Shown here: positions 1 through 8,087 of the stretch, piece after piece | Position numbering within the stretch: the stretch's first letter is position 1 | How the letters are laid out: the number at the start of each line of letters is the position of its first letter | Source of the DNA: Bradyrhizobium huanghuaihaiense | Lineage (GTDB): Bacteria; Pseudomonadota; Alphaproteobacteria; Rhizobiales; Xanthobacteraceae | DNA length: 64,000 nt | Reading direction: 5' to 3' | NCBI RefSeq assembly: GCF_007830635.1 | Contig: NZ_VLLA01000016.1 | Span: 124,001 to 188,000, forward strand | Made by a program: the position numbers and the translations under genes | Notes under the pieces: model-generated | Seen by the model: the letters and a program-made list of their open reading frames with translations, nothing else | Told to the model about the DNA's origin: nothing | The model's database searches: none

Positions 1-45
1 GACGAGGCGGGTTTCGGGGCGGTAAGTGGCAGGCGACTTCGACAT
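1..45 (-). CDS. metZ: O-succinylhomoserine sulfhydrylase, N-terminal end only (window edge)
   Basis: Only about 15 codons are inside the window. The peptide begins MSKSPATYRPETRLV, which matches the start of alphaproteobacterial O-succinylhomoserine sulfhydrylase, the PLP enzyme that makes homocysteine from O-succinylhomoserine and sulfide. The start is placed at the ATG ending at 45 because a GGAGG lies 5 nt before it; an in-frame ATG at 60 has no ribosome binding site. The assignment is strongly supported by the SAM-II riboswitch directly upstream, a class that controls metA/metX/metZ genes in this group. The rest of the gene lies to the left of the window. Confidence 0.85.
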   Translation of the reverse strand, partial: MSKSPATYRPETRLV

Positions 46-60
46 AGGACCCTCCGACAT

Positions 61-82
61 GACCGTTTCGTCGAAAACGGTC
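61..82 (-). promoter_or_regulatory. Perfect hairpin in the metZ leader
   Basis: Eight-base arms (GACCGTTT / AAACGGTC) enclose a 6-nt loop. It sits between the leader terminator and the metZ Shine-Dalgarno and has no T-tract, so it is not itself a terminator. It may protect the read-through transcript or influence ribosome loading. Confidence 0.5.
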
Positions 83-84
83 AC

Positions 85-118
85 AAAAAAACCGGCCTGG
101 ACAAAACCACGGGCCGGG
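85..118 (-). terminator. Intrinsic terminator of the metZ leader, with alternative pairing
   Basis: Read on the minus strand, CCGGCC and GGCCGG form a stem followed directly by seven T residues (plus-strand A-run 85-91). The same upstream arm (CCCGGCC, 112-118) can instead pair with GGCCGGG at 131-137, immediately 3' of the riboswitch core. The two hairpins are mutually exclusive, which is the layout of a transcriptional attenuator. Which state SAM favours is inference. Confidence 0.75.
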
Positions 119-138
119 ATCACAGAGGTCCCCGGCCT

Positions 139-192
139 GTTTAGCGACTTATTTAACGTGGCTGCAAGCCGGCCGGCTCAAATCACCACGGG
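139..192 (-). promoter_or_regulatory. SAM-II riboswitch (metA/metZ leader)
   Basis: The minus strand carries the conserved SAM-II core in order: CGTGGTGATTTG, GCCGGCTTGCAGCCACG, TTAAATAAGTCGCTAAA. P1 is formed by CGTGG with CCACG, and the TAAATAAGTCGCTAAA segment supplies the H-type pseudoknot strand. SAM-II aptamers (Rfam SAM-II, first described as the metA motif) bind S-adenosylmethionine and repress methionine-synthesis genes in Alphaproteobacteria. Here the aptamer begins a few nucleotides after the predicted transcription start and precedes metZ. Confidence 0.95.
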
Positions 193-202
193 ATAAGTGA
201 TG

Positions 203-231
203 CTCATATTCCGCAATGGCCTTTCCGTCAA
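203..231 (-). promoter_or_regulatory. Predicted sigma-70-type promoter for metZ
   Basis: On the minus strand TTGACG (231-226) and TATGAG (208-203) are separated by exactly 17 bp. The expected start of transcription, near 196, is just 5' of the riboswitch P1 helix. This position argues that the divergent dCTP deaminase does not start at the ATG at 216, which would overlap the promoter. Confidence 0.6.
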
Positions 232-308
232 GGCGTCCATCGGATAGCCGTAAAAGGCTAGTATTTCCCGCATGTCCGGATGCGTTTGACCCTGACGAGG
301 ACCCCCGG

Positions 309-1415
309 TTGAGCTTCACGATCGCCGCCGACGCCAATGGTATCCTGCCCGACCGCATGATCGCGGCGATGGCGGAGGCAGGTCTCATCCTGCCCGCATA
401 CGATTTCGTCGAAAGCCAGATCCAGCCGGCCAGCCTCGATCTGCGTCTCGGCGACATCGCCTATCGCGTCCGTGCCAGCTTCCTGCCGGGGCCCGGCGCC
501 ACGGTGGCCGAGCGCATCGACGAATTGAAGCTGCACGAGTTCAGCCTTGCCGACGGCGCGGTGCTGGAGACCAACTGCGTCTACATAGTGCCGCTGCTCG
601 AGAGCCTGGCGCTGCCGCCCGAAATCGTCGCAGCCGCAAATCCGAAAAGCTCGACCGGCCGGCTCGACGTCTTCACCCGCGTCATCGCCGACGGCACCCG
701 CCGCTTCGACATGATCGGCGCCGGCTATCACGGCCCGCTCTATGCCGAGATCAGCCCGAAGACGTTTCCGGTGCTGGTGCGCGAGGGCTCGCGCCTCAGC
801 CAAGTGCGCTTCCGCACTGGGGATGCCATCCTCAACGCCGACGAGCTCGATGCGCTGCACGCCACCGAGCGCCTCGTCGACATCGACGATGCGGATCTTT
901 CCGGTGGCGTCGCCGTCTCGGTCGATCTCTCCGGCGAGAAAGCCAACGGCTTCGTCGGCTACCGCGCCAAGCGCCACACTGGCGTCGTCGACGTCGATCG
1001 CCGCGCCGGCTACGCGGTGGAGGATTTCTGGGAGCCCATCTCGGCCCGTCCCGATGGCAGCCTGATCCTGGATCCCGGCGAGTTCTACATCCTCGCCTCG
1101 AAAGAAGCGGTGCAGGTGCCGCCCGATTACGCCGCGGAGATGGTGCCGTTCGATCCCTTGGTCGGCGAATTCCGCGTTCACTATGCCGGCTTCTTCGATC
1201 CCGGCTTCGGCTATGCCGGTGCGGGCGGGCTAGGATCGCGCGCCGTGCTCGAAGTGCGCTCGCGCGAGGTGCCGTTCATCCTCGAGCACGGCCAGATCGT
1301 CGGCCGCCTCGTCTACGAGAAGATGCTCGCGCGGCCGGACGCGATGTACGGCCAGCGCATCGGGTCCAACTACCAGGCGCAGGGCCTCAAACTATCGAAG
1401 CATTTTCGGGTGTAG
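309..1415 (+). CDS. dcd: 2'-deoxycytidine 5'-triphosphate deaminase, double-length form
   Basis: Deaminates dCTP to dUTP, feeding dUMP and thymidylate synthesis. At 368 residues it is twice the canonical ~190-residue Dcd and contains two dUTPase-like folds. The first half has NPKSSTGRLDVFTR and GYHGPLYAEISPK..G..LSQVRF; the second has DPGFGY..RAVLEVRS...ILEHGQIVGRL. This tandem form is typical of Rhizobiales and lies beside metZ there. I place the start at TTG 309, seven bases after an AGGA; the ATG at 216 would add 31 unconserved-looking residues and run through the metZ promoter. Confidence in family is high, in start moderate. Confidence 0.85.
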   Translation: MSFTIAADANGILPDRMIAAMAEAGLILPAYDFVESQIQPASLDLRLGDIAYRVRASFLPGPGATVAERIDELKLHEFSLADGAVLETNCVYIVPLLESLALPPEIVAAANPKSSTGRLDVFTRVIADGTRRFDMIGAGYHGPLYAEISPKTFPVLVREGSRLSQVRFRTGDAILNADELDALHATERLVDIDDADLSGGVAVSVDLSGEKANGFVGYRAKRHTGVVDVDRRAGYAVEDFWEPISARPDGSLILDPGEFYILASKEAVQVPPDYAAEMVPFDPLVGEFRVHYAGFFDPGFGYAGAGGLGSRAVLEVRSREVPFILEHGQIVGRLVYEKMLARPDAMYGQRIGSNYQAQGLKLSKHFRV

Positions 1416-1467
1416 CCGCCCATCACCGAGAATCTGCGTGAAGGCTGACGCAGCGCAGGTTGGGCGG
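1416..1467. terminator. Nested hairpin between dcd and the convergent gene
   Basis: Outer arms CCGCCCA (1416-1422) and TGGGCGG (1461-1467) enclose an inner CTGCGT/ACGCAG pair. It directly follows the dcd stop, between two convergent genes. There is no T-tract, so it is a possible Rho-type or bidirectional end structure. Confidence 0.4.
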
Positions 1468-1510
1468 GAGGTGAATCGTCGAACGGCCGCCTGAAGTCTC
1501 GCCTGGCGCC

Positions 1511-3058
1511 TTATCGTCCCAGCGCCAGCAACGTACGCGCCGCGACATCGGCGCTCAATCCCCAGACGATTGCGCTCAGATAGTCCGTCACTGGATTGGC
1601 GCCGAATGTTTGCGAGCCGTTGAGATAGATCGCCTCGAAGCCGATGAACGCGACGAGCAGGATGGCGGCGAACTTCAGGAACACCTGAAGCTTTGGCGCA
1701 ACCTTCGCGCGGAAAGCCACTAGCTGTTGCTGAAGCCGGGATCCCGGCGACAGTTGCTGCGCCTGAGCCTTCGGGCGCGGGCCTGCGACGTCGTCGGCGG
1801 CCTGGTCCTGGTCGTTCGCCGGTAATGTCTCAGCGGCGAGCAAGGCTGTCTCGATGGACGCCACCGTCGGCCGTATGTCCTCGACGTCGCTCAACCCCAA
1901 GATGCTTCCCCTCAGCGCAGAGATGCGGGCCAGGATTCCATTATTTCGGAGGGTTTCGGCGCGGTCGCTGAGCCGGACCAGTCGCTCTGTCAATGCGATG
2001 CGCGCGTCGGCGGCCGTCGCGAGCGTAAGAATTGCGTCGAACTGGCCGCTCAGAAATTTCGTTCTCAAGTCGTCGAGGGTCGGTCCAAGCCATTCCCTGA
2101 AGTCCGCCCGGACCGTTTGCGCGCGTGCTTCGATCTCGAAGATCCTGTTCTGAGCCGAGACGATCTTGCTGCCGCGTTCATTGGACCATTTGGCAAGATG
2201 GCCGAGCAGAACGCCGATCAAGACCAGGAACAGAACAGTCCAGGGATTGCTGCGGACGGAAATATCCACCGGGAGCAGCAGCCGGCGCTGCCCCCCGTTC
2301 AGGACGATCTCGCCTGTGCCGGTATATTTGCCCGGTGCGGAAGCTGAAGTATCGACCGAAAGCACCGCACCTTGCTTGGTGGGTCGAAGCTCGGCCGTCC
2401 CGATCAGCGGTCCCTGGCCTCCTTCCGCCATCAACTGCACGCTGCCACTCGTCCCCGTCACCTCCACGCCTTCGGGCAGTCCCGGGATGGTTATCGGAAA
2501 GCTCCCCTCCGCCGGACGTTGGGCAAGCAATGCAGACCAGGGGAGGACCGCCGACGCCGAAGTCATCGGCTTGCTCAACGTGGCTGGCTGCATCGCGATC
2601 GGCTGCGCCGCGGGAAATTGGACGGTAAGTTTCAGTTTGATCGTTTCGGTCGGCTGGCCATTGACGCGGACCGCGATCTCTCCGGAAAAGATGCCGTATC
2701 GGGACGGGAGCGAGTTGATCGCGATTTCAAAGGCTGAGATGCCCGTCACTTCGGTCTTCGGCGGAGCCAGCGGAGTGATGCGGACTTGCCCGCCATCGAT
2801 CAAAGCCGCTTGAAGGCCTGCCGGGGCCGAGCGTGCCAGATCCGTGGTGACAAACTGGATGGTCGGCGTGCCTGTCGTTTGAAACCGGATGGTCCGCGTT
2901 TCGCTCTGCTTGCCGGACTCGCCGACGATCTCGATCGGTGATGCTCCCAGAAATTGGGCAGTGCCATCCGAAGCCGCCGCGACATATTGTGCATCGCCCC
3001 AAGCGCACGACAGAGCAACCAATGCTGTTCGGCAGAACCCGCCCATGAGGCCCCTCAT
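1511..3058 (-). CDS. Two-TM protein with signal peptide, beta-rich exported region and coiled coil
   Basis: No family is recognised. The first ~28 residues form a signal peptide (MRGLMGGF then a hydrophobic stretch ending near AAAS). Residues ~30-270 are beta-rich with Ig-like patterns and lack Cys. TM1 is at about 272-290 (NPWTVLFLVLIGVLLGHLAKW). A long helical, probably coiled-coil cytoplasmic region follows. TM2 is near 458-478 (FLKFAAILLVAFIGFEAIY). The C-terminus NPVTDYLSAIVWGLSADVAART resembles the closing membrane-proximal segment of proteins encoded beside caspase-like or STAND genes. A TTG at 3109 would add 17 residues without helping the signal peptide. It is divergent from the amidase and may be the membrane sensor or anchor of the hydrolase block. 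Confidence 0.7.
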   Translation of the reverse strand: MRGLMGGFCRTALVALSCAWGDAQYVAAASDGTAQFLGASPIEIVGESGKQSETRTIRFQTTGTPTIQFVTTDLARSAPAGLQAALIDGGQVRITPLAPPKTEVTGISAFEIAINSLPSRYGIFSGEIAVRVNGQPTETIKLKLTVQFPAAQPIAMQPATLSKPMTSASAVLPWSALLAQRPAEGSFPITIPGLPEGVEVTGTSGSVQLMAEGGQGPLIGTAELRPTKQGAVLSVDTSASAPGKYTGTGEIVLNGGQRRLLLPVDISVRSNPWTVLFLVLIGVLLGHLAKWSNERGSKIVSAQNRIFEIEARAQTVRADFREWLGPTLDDLRTKFLSGQFDAILTLATAADARIALTERLVRLSDRAETLRNNGILARISALRGSILGLSDVEDIRPTVASIETALLAAETLPANDQDQAADDVAGPRPKAQAQQLSPGSRLQQQLVAFRAKVAPKLQVFLKFAAILLVAFIGFEAIYLNGSQTFGANPVTDYLSAIVWGLSADVAARTLLALGR

Positions 3059-3165
3059 CAATGGCGACACCACGGCATAGTATGTAGTAGAATGAGCCGT
3101 GGCGCACAACCAAAGAGAGCGTCATGTGAGAATCCATCATTTCCTTCAAACGAGGTAATATTGCG

Positions 3166-3846
3166 ATGGCGCCTCCATTCAAGCAGCTGCAACCGACCGA
3201 ATTCGTGCACGTTGTCCAGCAGTTCGGCTGGCAGCCTGCGAAAACTCTTATTCACATGCATCATACTTGGCGGCCGAACCATAGCCAGTATCACGGGGTC
3301 GGCTCGATTCAGGCGATGTACGACTATCACGTCAACACCAACCACTGGTCCGACATTGCCCAGCACGTGTCGCTTGCGCCAGACGGGACAATCTGGACGG
3401 GCCGCCCCTGGAACATGTCACCCGCCAGTGCAGTTGGCTACAACAGCTCGCGCGTTTTCATGTTCGAGACGATCGGCGATTTCGACCAAGGCAAGGATCC
3501 GTTGACGGGTGCCCAACTCGACACAGTCGTCCTCGTTATCGCGACGCTGATGAAGAAGTTCGATCTGAGTGCATCGGCGTTGAAATTCCACAACGAGATG
3601 TCCACCAAGAGCTGTCCGGGAAGCGCGGTATCCAAGCAGGACATTCTCGACAAGGTCGGCGAATTCATAAATGCTGGCGGAAGCAATGACGTGGCGTCGG
3701 TGCTGTCGGAAACGCGCCGGGCGGAAATCTTCGAGGCGATCGGGGCCGGTGCCGCGCAGGCGGATGCGATGCCGGAGGATGCCGGAGAATTGCCTGAGCA
3801 CGATCCGGCCTACGAGGCGGCGATCTTGAACTCGCTGCCGCGGTAG
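3166..3846 (+). CDS. Zinc N-acetylmuramoyl-L-alanine amidase (Amidase_2/PGRP type)
   Basis: Cleaves the MurNAc to L-Ala amide bond of peptidoglycan. The zinc site of the T7-lysozyme/PGRP fold is visible: LIHMHHTW (His32/33), then FHNEMSTKSCPGS with His142 and Cys150 spaced by eight residues as in T7 lysozyme. FETIGDFD near 100-107 is also typical. The catalytic domain covers about 15-170; residues 170-226 are an acidic tail. There is no signal peptide, as in phage-type amidases. It heads a plus-strand run with a YbaY-like protein and an astacin protease, 108 bp from the divergent two-TM protein. Confidence 0.85.
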   Translation: MAPPFKQLQPTEFVHVVQQFGWQPAKTLIHMHHTWRPNHSQYHGVGSIQAMYDYHVNTNHWSDIAQHVSLAPDGTIWTGRPWNMSPASAVGYNSSRVFMFETIGDFDQGKDPLTGAQLDTVVLVIATLMKKFDLSASALKFHNEMSTKSCPGSAVSKQDILDKVGEFINAGGSNDVASVLSETRRAEIFEAIGAGAAQADAMPEDAGELPEHDPAYEAAILNSLPR

Positions 3847-3913
3847 AACGATCGGTTGCGACATCGGGACGCATCGTCGCGCGCGATGCGCTCCCCTGGA
3901 GCATTGATGTACC

Positions 3914-4261
3914 GTGGAAATCACCGGAACCCTGCGCGTGACTGATCGTGGCGAAGTCGGCGCTTTGCGCGGCATCGTCCGGCTTGAAGATGTGACCCTT
4001 GCTGATGCGCGTTCCCGGGTGATCGCGACGGGACCGATCGTGTTGCAACACGGAGAGGACGAAGGTCGCTTCAGCATATCGGTCCCCGACGACATCGAGC
4101 GGCGGGCGCAGTACATCTTGAGCGCGCGCTTGGAGGGAGAGCACCTGCAAACCGGACGGGCATGCGTGTTCGGAACCGTCGTTGCCTATCCGTGGCAGCC
4201 GCATGATCCGCCGCAAGACCATCTGATTGTTGCACGGCGCTGGACGCGTCAATCTAATTGA
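3914..4261 (+). CDS. YbaY/YscW-like beta-sandwich protein
   Basis: A 115-residue protein matching the pattern of the YbaY lipoprotein / YscW family: a G.VRLEDVTLADA opening, a central RFSISVPDD.I and YILSARLE.....TG strand pattern, ending near YPW. Unlike YbaY it has no lipobox or signal peptide, so it would be cytosolic or exported by a leaderless route. Some family members act as small chaperones or pilotins for secretion. The start is GTG 3914; the nearby ATG at 3907 is out of frame. It lies between amidase and astacin genes in the same direction. Confidence 0.6.
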   Translation: MEITGTLRVTDRGEVGALRGIVRLEDVTLADARSRVIATGPIVLQHGEDEGRFSISVPDDIERRAQYILSARLEGEHLQTGRACVFGTVVAYPWQPHDPPQDHLIVARRWTRQSN

Positions 4262-4373
4262 GAAGAAGTGGCTGGCTGCATGCCCAGGTTGCGCGTCATC
4301 CGAAATCGGTCTAATGTCGGGGGCGCTGAAATTTGAAGGGCGCAGAGCATAATTTGAAAAAAGAGGTTGTCCC

Positions 4374-5165
4374 GTGGCTGATAATGCGGAGTTTGTTTCG
4401 GGCACTCAGGTGAAGACCGCCTTCGTGAAGATTCACGGTGCCGGTGTCCGTCCAGTGCTTTATGTCGAGATCGACGGGCGGGCGCGCGCGGAGGGCTGCC
4501 TCGATCTCGGTCCGACACAGGAGGTCGAGGCCACCTCCCGCCAAATTCGCGAGAACGCCGCCGCGACTGTGGCCGGCTTCCAGACGTTCGGTGTCGGCAT
4601 CAAGGAGCTGCGCTTTCGTTGGCCGGACAAGACCGTGCCCTACACGATCGCCCCCAATTTGCCGAACCAGAATCGGATGACGGACGCCATTGCTCATTGG
4701 CACGAGAAGACCAAGATCAAGTTCGTCCAGCGAACCGACCAGGATGATTTCGTGACATTTCGGCCGGGCAGCGGGTGCTCCTCTTCAGTCGGCAGACAGG
4801 AAGGGCAGCAGTTTGTCACGCTCGGGCCGGACTGCACGACGGGCAATTGCATCCATGAGATTGGCCACACTGTCGGATTGTGGCACGAGCAGAGCCGGCG
4901 GGACCGCGATCTGTTCGTCCGGGTTCATCTGGAGAACGTGATGCCCGGCATGGAGCACAATTTCACCCAGCATCTGAACGACGGCATCGACCTCGGGACG
5001 TACGACTACGCCTCGATCATGCACTACCCGAAGAACGCATTTTCCAAGGATGGAAGCGCGACCATCGAGCCCGTCTTTGGTCAAACCGAGATCGGTCAGA
5101 GGCTCGGCTTGAGTGCCGGAGATATCAAGGCGGTCGAGGAATTGTACAAGGCGGCCGCGACTTGA
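4374..5165 (+). CDS. Astacin-family (M12A) zinc metalloprotease
   Basis: The astacin zinc signature HEIGHTVGLWHEQ is at 161-173 (ligands His161, His165, His171; catalytic Glu162) and the Met-turn SIMHYPKNAFS at 214-224, including Met216 and the Tyr218 ligand. The protease domain spans about 80-260. Residues 1-75 look like a beta-rich pro-region rather than a signal peptide, which is unusual because astacins normally act outside the cell. Start is GTG 4374. It follows the YbaY-like gene by 112 bp and ends in a strong bidirectional hairpin shared with the convergent gene. Confidence 0.9.
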   Translation: MADNAEFVSGTQVKTAFVKIHGAGVRPVLYVEIDGRARAEGCLDLGPTQEVEATSRQIRENAAATVAGFQTFGVGIKELRFRWPDKTVPYTIAPNLPNQNRMTDAIAHWHEKTKIKFVQRTDQDDFVTFRPGSGCSSSVGRQEGQQFVTLGPDCTTGNCIHEIGHTVGLWHEQSRRDRDLFVRVHLENVMPGMEHNFTQHLNDGIDLGTYDYASIMHYPKNAFSKDGSATIEPVFGQTEIGQRLGLSAGDIKAVEELYKAAAT

Positions 5166-5194
5166 AAGTCGCGGCCGCCGACGCAGTCAGCAGC

Positions 5195-5243
5195 TAAAGC
5201 ATGATCCGGAAAAGTGCGAAGCGGTTTTCCGGAAAGATCATGC
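5195..5243. repeat. Palindromic intergenic repeat, GCATGATC family, copy 1
   Basis: AAGCATGATCCGGAAAA and its near-complement (TTTTCCGGAAAGATCATGC) flank a short loop. A degenerate copy with the same GCATGATC/GATCATGC ends lies at 14980-15076. This type is frequent between Bradyrhizobium genes. Confidence 0.65.
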
Positions 5244-5255
5244 GCAAACAACAAC

Positions 5256-5298
5256 CTAAAGCGCGATGATGATTCATCCAAATCTCATCGCGCTTTAG
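5256..5298. terminator. Bidirectional hairpin between convergent genes
   Basis: Perfect 14-bp arms CTAAAGCGCGATGA and TCATCGCGCTTTAG with a 15-nt loop. The right arm overlaps the TAA of the minus-strand gene ending at 5295. It separates the astacin gene from the convergent caspase-partner gene and probably terminates both. A closely related stem is found at 36993-37033. Confidence 0.65.
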
Positions 5299-6740
5299 TT
5301 CTGCTCGGACGGAAGGCGGAGCAGCGTGAACACCTGATTGGCGTCGACCTTCAATGCGACGTTCGTCACCGACTCGTACATCTGGCGTGCCTCGGCATCC
5401 TTTTCGCTGAAGGAGTAGAGGCCTTGCTGCAGATGCTGCACGCCGGCGATAAAGAACGGAATTCCCTTTCGGTACGCCTTCTTCAGGCTGGTGAGCGCCT
5501 CATCGAGTTCTGACTTTGATCGGGCCGTTTTCAGCAGGTACGCGGCCTGAATGACGTTTCCGTCCGGCAGCCAGGCAAATTGCGACAACAGCCCAAGCCA
5601 CTGCGTCCACTGCTCGCGATTGCTATCGGCCAAGCCGGCGATGGCAACGTAGCCTGCTGCGCAGGCCGCGAGCGGATTTCGCTTGTCTGCGAGCAGGGAA
5701 TTGATCAAGCCGGTTTGACTGGCCTCGGCCAGTACGGTGGACGCGCTGCCGATCTTGTTGCTGTTGAGATACATCAGCAGGCCGCCGAGGCTCGGATCCT
5801 GGACCACGACGGTCGTCCGTCCGGCTGCTGACGCGCCTGCCTCGCGCAGGACTTCGATTGTCACGGGGGTCTTGTCCGGGTCCGGTTCGAACGCCCATGG
5901 GATCGGAAGCAGGATGACGTCGACGCCATCGCCGCGCCGCATCGCAGCCAGGCAACGAAGCGGCAGCGCCCCGCGGGGTGTCCCGACGATGCTCTTTTGA
6001 TAATCAGACTGAGTAACCTGCCAGAGGCTCAGCGCGCGATCATCCTTGCGCACGAACGAGCAACCCGGATAGGGCGATGCAGATCTCCGCCATTCGGTCC
6101 ATGCCGCATGGGAGCGTAGCGTGCTCCACAACGCGGTCCCATCGGACGGGTTCGCCTGCAGGAGCTCGAAATCCGCGGTCGTGGGCTCTGCTGTGGCATC
6201 AGCTTCGGCTGGGTCGTCTCCGGCCGCCGGCGCTGCGGACGTTCCTTCAAGCAACGCCTTGACCCGCACGTGGAGTTGCCGGAGATGGCCGGCCGCCCAT
6301 CCGATGACCGTTGGACTGATGTCGATCCTGACATCCTTGGACTTGGCCGCCTTGGAAATTTTCCCCGCAATATCCTTCAGGAATTCTTCGTATTCCTTTT
6401 CAGACGGTACGTTCCCCGCGAGCCGCTGCCAACTCAACCACTCGTGGGGCGAAGCCGCGGGCTCGAACACGACGGGGACTTCCGCCGCGTTGTCTGAGAC
6501 CTCCTGGGTCTTCGACATCACCTCGCCGGAGGGAAGTCGCGCCTCGATCCGGTAAGTCCCGGGCGGAACGTCCACCCGCCGAAAGCCCGTTGCGCCGGCC
6601 GGAATGACCACTTCCTGCTCGAACGGTGCCTCCGGAAACTTCCCCTGAAAATCCTTTATCTGCAGCACGTCGGCGACGACGCCCAGTTCGAGGTCCGTGC
6701 CAAGGTTCTTCTTGTCGAGCCTGATGTCTAAGCGTCCCAT
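5295..6740 (-). CDS. Uncharacterised partner of the caspase-like protease
   Basis: A 481-residue protein of no recognised family. The N-terminal ~120 residues form a beta domain (MGRLDIRLDKKN..., VDVPPGTYRIEARLPSGEV) resembling carboxypeptidase-regulatory or PEGA-like sandwiches, and the upstream caspase ends in a similar module. The middle region holds SPHEWLSWQRLAG and an alpha/beta stretch; the C-terminal 120 residues are helical and repeat-like. No signal peptide or TM segment is seen. The ATG at 6740 overlaps the last 13 bp of the caspase gene, so the two are translationally coupled and probably act together. Confidence 0.65.
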   Translation of the reverse strand: MGRLDIRLDKKNLGTDLELGVVADVLQIKDFQGKFPEAPFEQEVVIPAGATGFRRVDVPPGTYRIEARLPSGEVMSKTQEVSDNAAEVPVVFEPAASPHEWLSWQRLAGNVPSEKEYEEFLKDIAGKISKAAKSKDVRIDISPTVIGWAAGHLRQLHVRVKALLEGTSAAPAAGDDPAEADATAEPTTADFELLQANPSDGTALWSTLRSHAAWTEWRRSASPYPGCSFVRKDDRALSLWQVTQSDYQKSIVGTPRGALPLRCLAAMRRGDGVDVILLPIPWAFEPDPDKTPVTIEVLREAGASAAGRTTVVVQDPSLGGLLMYLNSNKIGSASTVLAEASQTGLINSLLADKRNPLAACAAGYVAIAGLADSNREQWTQWLGLLSQFAWLPDGNVIQAAYLLKTARSKSELDEALTSLKKAYRKGIPFFIAGVQHLQQGLYSFSEKDAEARQMYESVTNVALKVDANQVFTLLRLPSEQN

Positions 6741-7882
6741 GTCGAGACCTTCAGTAGCACGTTGGAGAACGTAGGCCACACGACTTCGGTGACTTCGGCG
6801 AGCTTGTTACCCGCGATCTGACTTGCTCGGAACACGTATTCGCCGGGTGACAACATCGTGAGGCGATCGCTGATCGTCCGTGGCGGCGGCGCACCGCGAA
6901 GGGCGGAGATCACGGCGTTGGCGCGATGTGCCTCGTCGTCCAGCCCGACATAGACCGGTATTTCAGGGTCATTCGCCAGTTTGCGAAGGCGGATCCTGGC
7001 GGTTCTGTTGGCGTCGGCGTTCTGCTGGAGACTTCCTGCTCCGACGAGTGCCTGGTTCTGGAGATCGGTCAGCGCTTCAACCATCCGATGAGTCGTAACG
7101 TACCAGTCCTGTCCTTCCTTTTTCGCGCTTGCGCCTCTCAGGGCAAGGATGAAGGCGCTGGCGCACAGGCTCGGCTCGTCGGGCCGGCCGAGCGCCTTGC
7201 GGTCGATTTCGGTGGAGAACACCGGACATTGCTGCATCGGCTCGTTGATGCCAAGTCGGATATCCCGATCGACGGCGAAGATGCGTTGACCGCCCTGTTG
7301 ATTCCACTCGGCGATCTCGGGGGTTGAACGGCACGCGTCGAACAGCAGGAACTGGGTGCTCGGAATGCGGCATTCGAGCCCCAGCACGAAATTCGTATAG
7401 TTCAATGCGCCGCTCATGGGGTCGTTCTTGTCCTGCCCATAATCTCGCATCAAATAGAGATTCTGCGTTCCACCACTGAGCCCGTGACCGCAGAAATAAA
7501 GGATGACCCGGCTTTTCGGATCAACGTCGGCCCGCTCGATCCATGCCGCGATCGCATCGCTGACGTCCTTGATTGTCCCGTTAGGTACAATCCGTAGTCC
7601 GAGGTTGCCCTTGTCGAAGGATGCCGGTTGAGGCTCCGACAGGACGAGGGAAACGCTTGCCAGCGGCAGTTCGCTGCAGTCGAAATGTTGGATAAACCAG
7701 GTGGCAATTGCCCTGGCCGAAACAGGCGGCGAACTGAGCTGTTCCAGGTCGAGGTGGTGCTTGGTGAGCGGACCGCTGCCGCCCTTCAAATAATCATAAG
7801 TGCCGATGCCGATTGCGATGACGTGGGTCCCTGGTCGTCCGCCCAAGTCAACCTGATGCACCAGCGCCGTATCAGCGGGCAT
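6728..7882 (-). CDS. Caspase-like (C14, metacaspase-type) cysteine protease
   Basis: The p20-type caspase fold is clear: VIAIGIGTYDY near 21, the catalytic His in ILYFCGHGLSGG (His133) and the catalytic Cys in FLLFDACRST (Cys184). The domain spans about 18-290; residues 300-384 form a beta module ending in GEYVFRAS...VLLKVSTWDA, similar to the start of the downstream gene product. Bacterial caspase homologues cleave after Arg/Lys or Asp and often serve in regulated death, defence or signalling. There is no signal peptide, so it should act in the cytoplasm unless exported by a specialised route. It is followed with overlap by its partner gene and preceded by the large peptidoglycan hydrolase. 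Confidence 0.9.
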   Translation of the reverse strand: MPADTALVHQVDLGGRPGTHVIAIGIGTYDYLKGGSGPLTKHHLDLEQLSSPPVSARAIATWFIQHFDCSELPLASVSLVLSEPQPASFDKGNLGLRIVPNGTIKDVSDAIAAWIERADVDPKSRVILYFCGHGLSGGTQNLYLMRDYGQDKNDPMSGALNYTNFVLGLECRIPSTQFLLFDACRSTPEIAEWNQQGGQRIFAVDRDIRLGINEPMQQCPVFSTEIDRKALGRPDEPSLCASAFILALRGASAKKEGQDWYVTTHRMVEALTDLQNQALVGAGSLQQNADANRTARIRLRKLANDPEIPVYVGLDDEAHRANAVISALRGAPPPRTISDRLTMLSPGEYVFRASQIAGNKLAEVTEVVWPTFSNVLLKVSTWDA

Positions 7883-8045
7883 GCGCGATCATCTCTAATT
7901 TCAAAGGTCATGGCCGGTCGGCGGACCGCCGCCAAGATAATAGTGAGCTTAAAGTACCCGCGCCAGTTGAGTTCTTGTGCCTGCGAATGTCAATCCCACG
8001 ATGCGGTCAGACGCCCCACTCATCGAGATCGGGCCATCGTCGCCC

Positions 8046-8078
8046 GGGGTGGCAGGCCCGACACCGGCTCGCCACCCC
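8046..8078 (-). terminator. Hairpin after the 815-residue hydrolase gene
   Basis: Arms GGGGTGGC and GCCACCCC with a 17-nt loop, about 10 bp past the stop codon of the minus-strand gene. No T-tract. It separates that gene from the caspase gene 160 bp on. Confidence 0.45.
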
Positions 8079-8087
8079 TCGTCTCAG

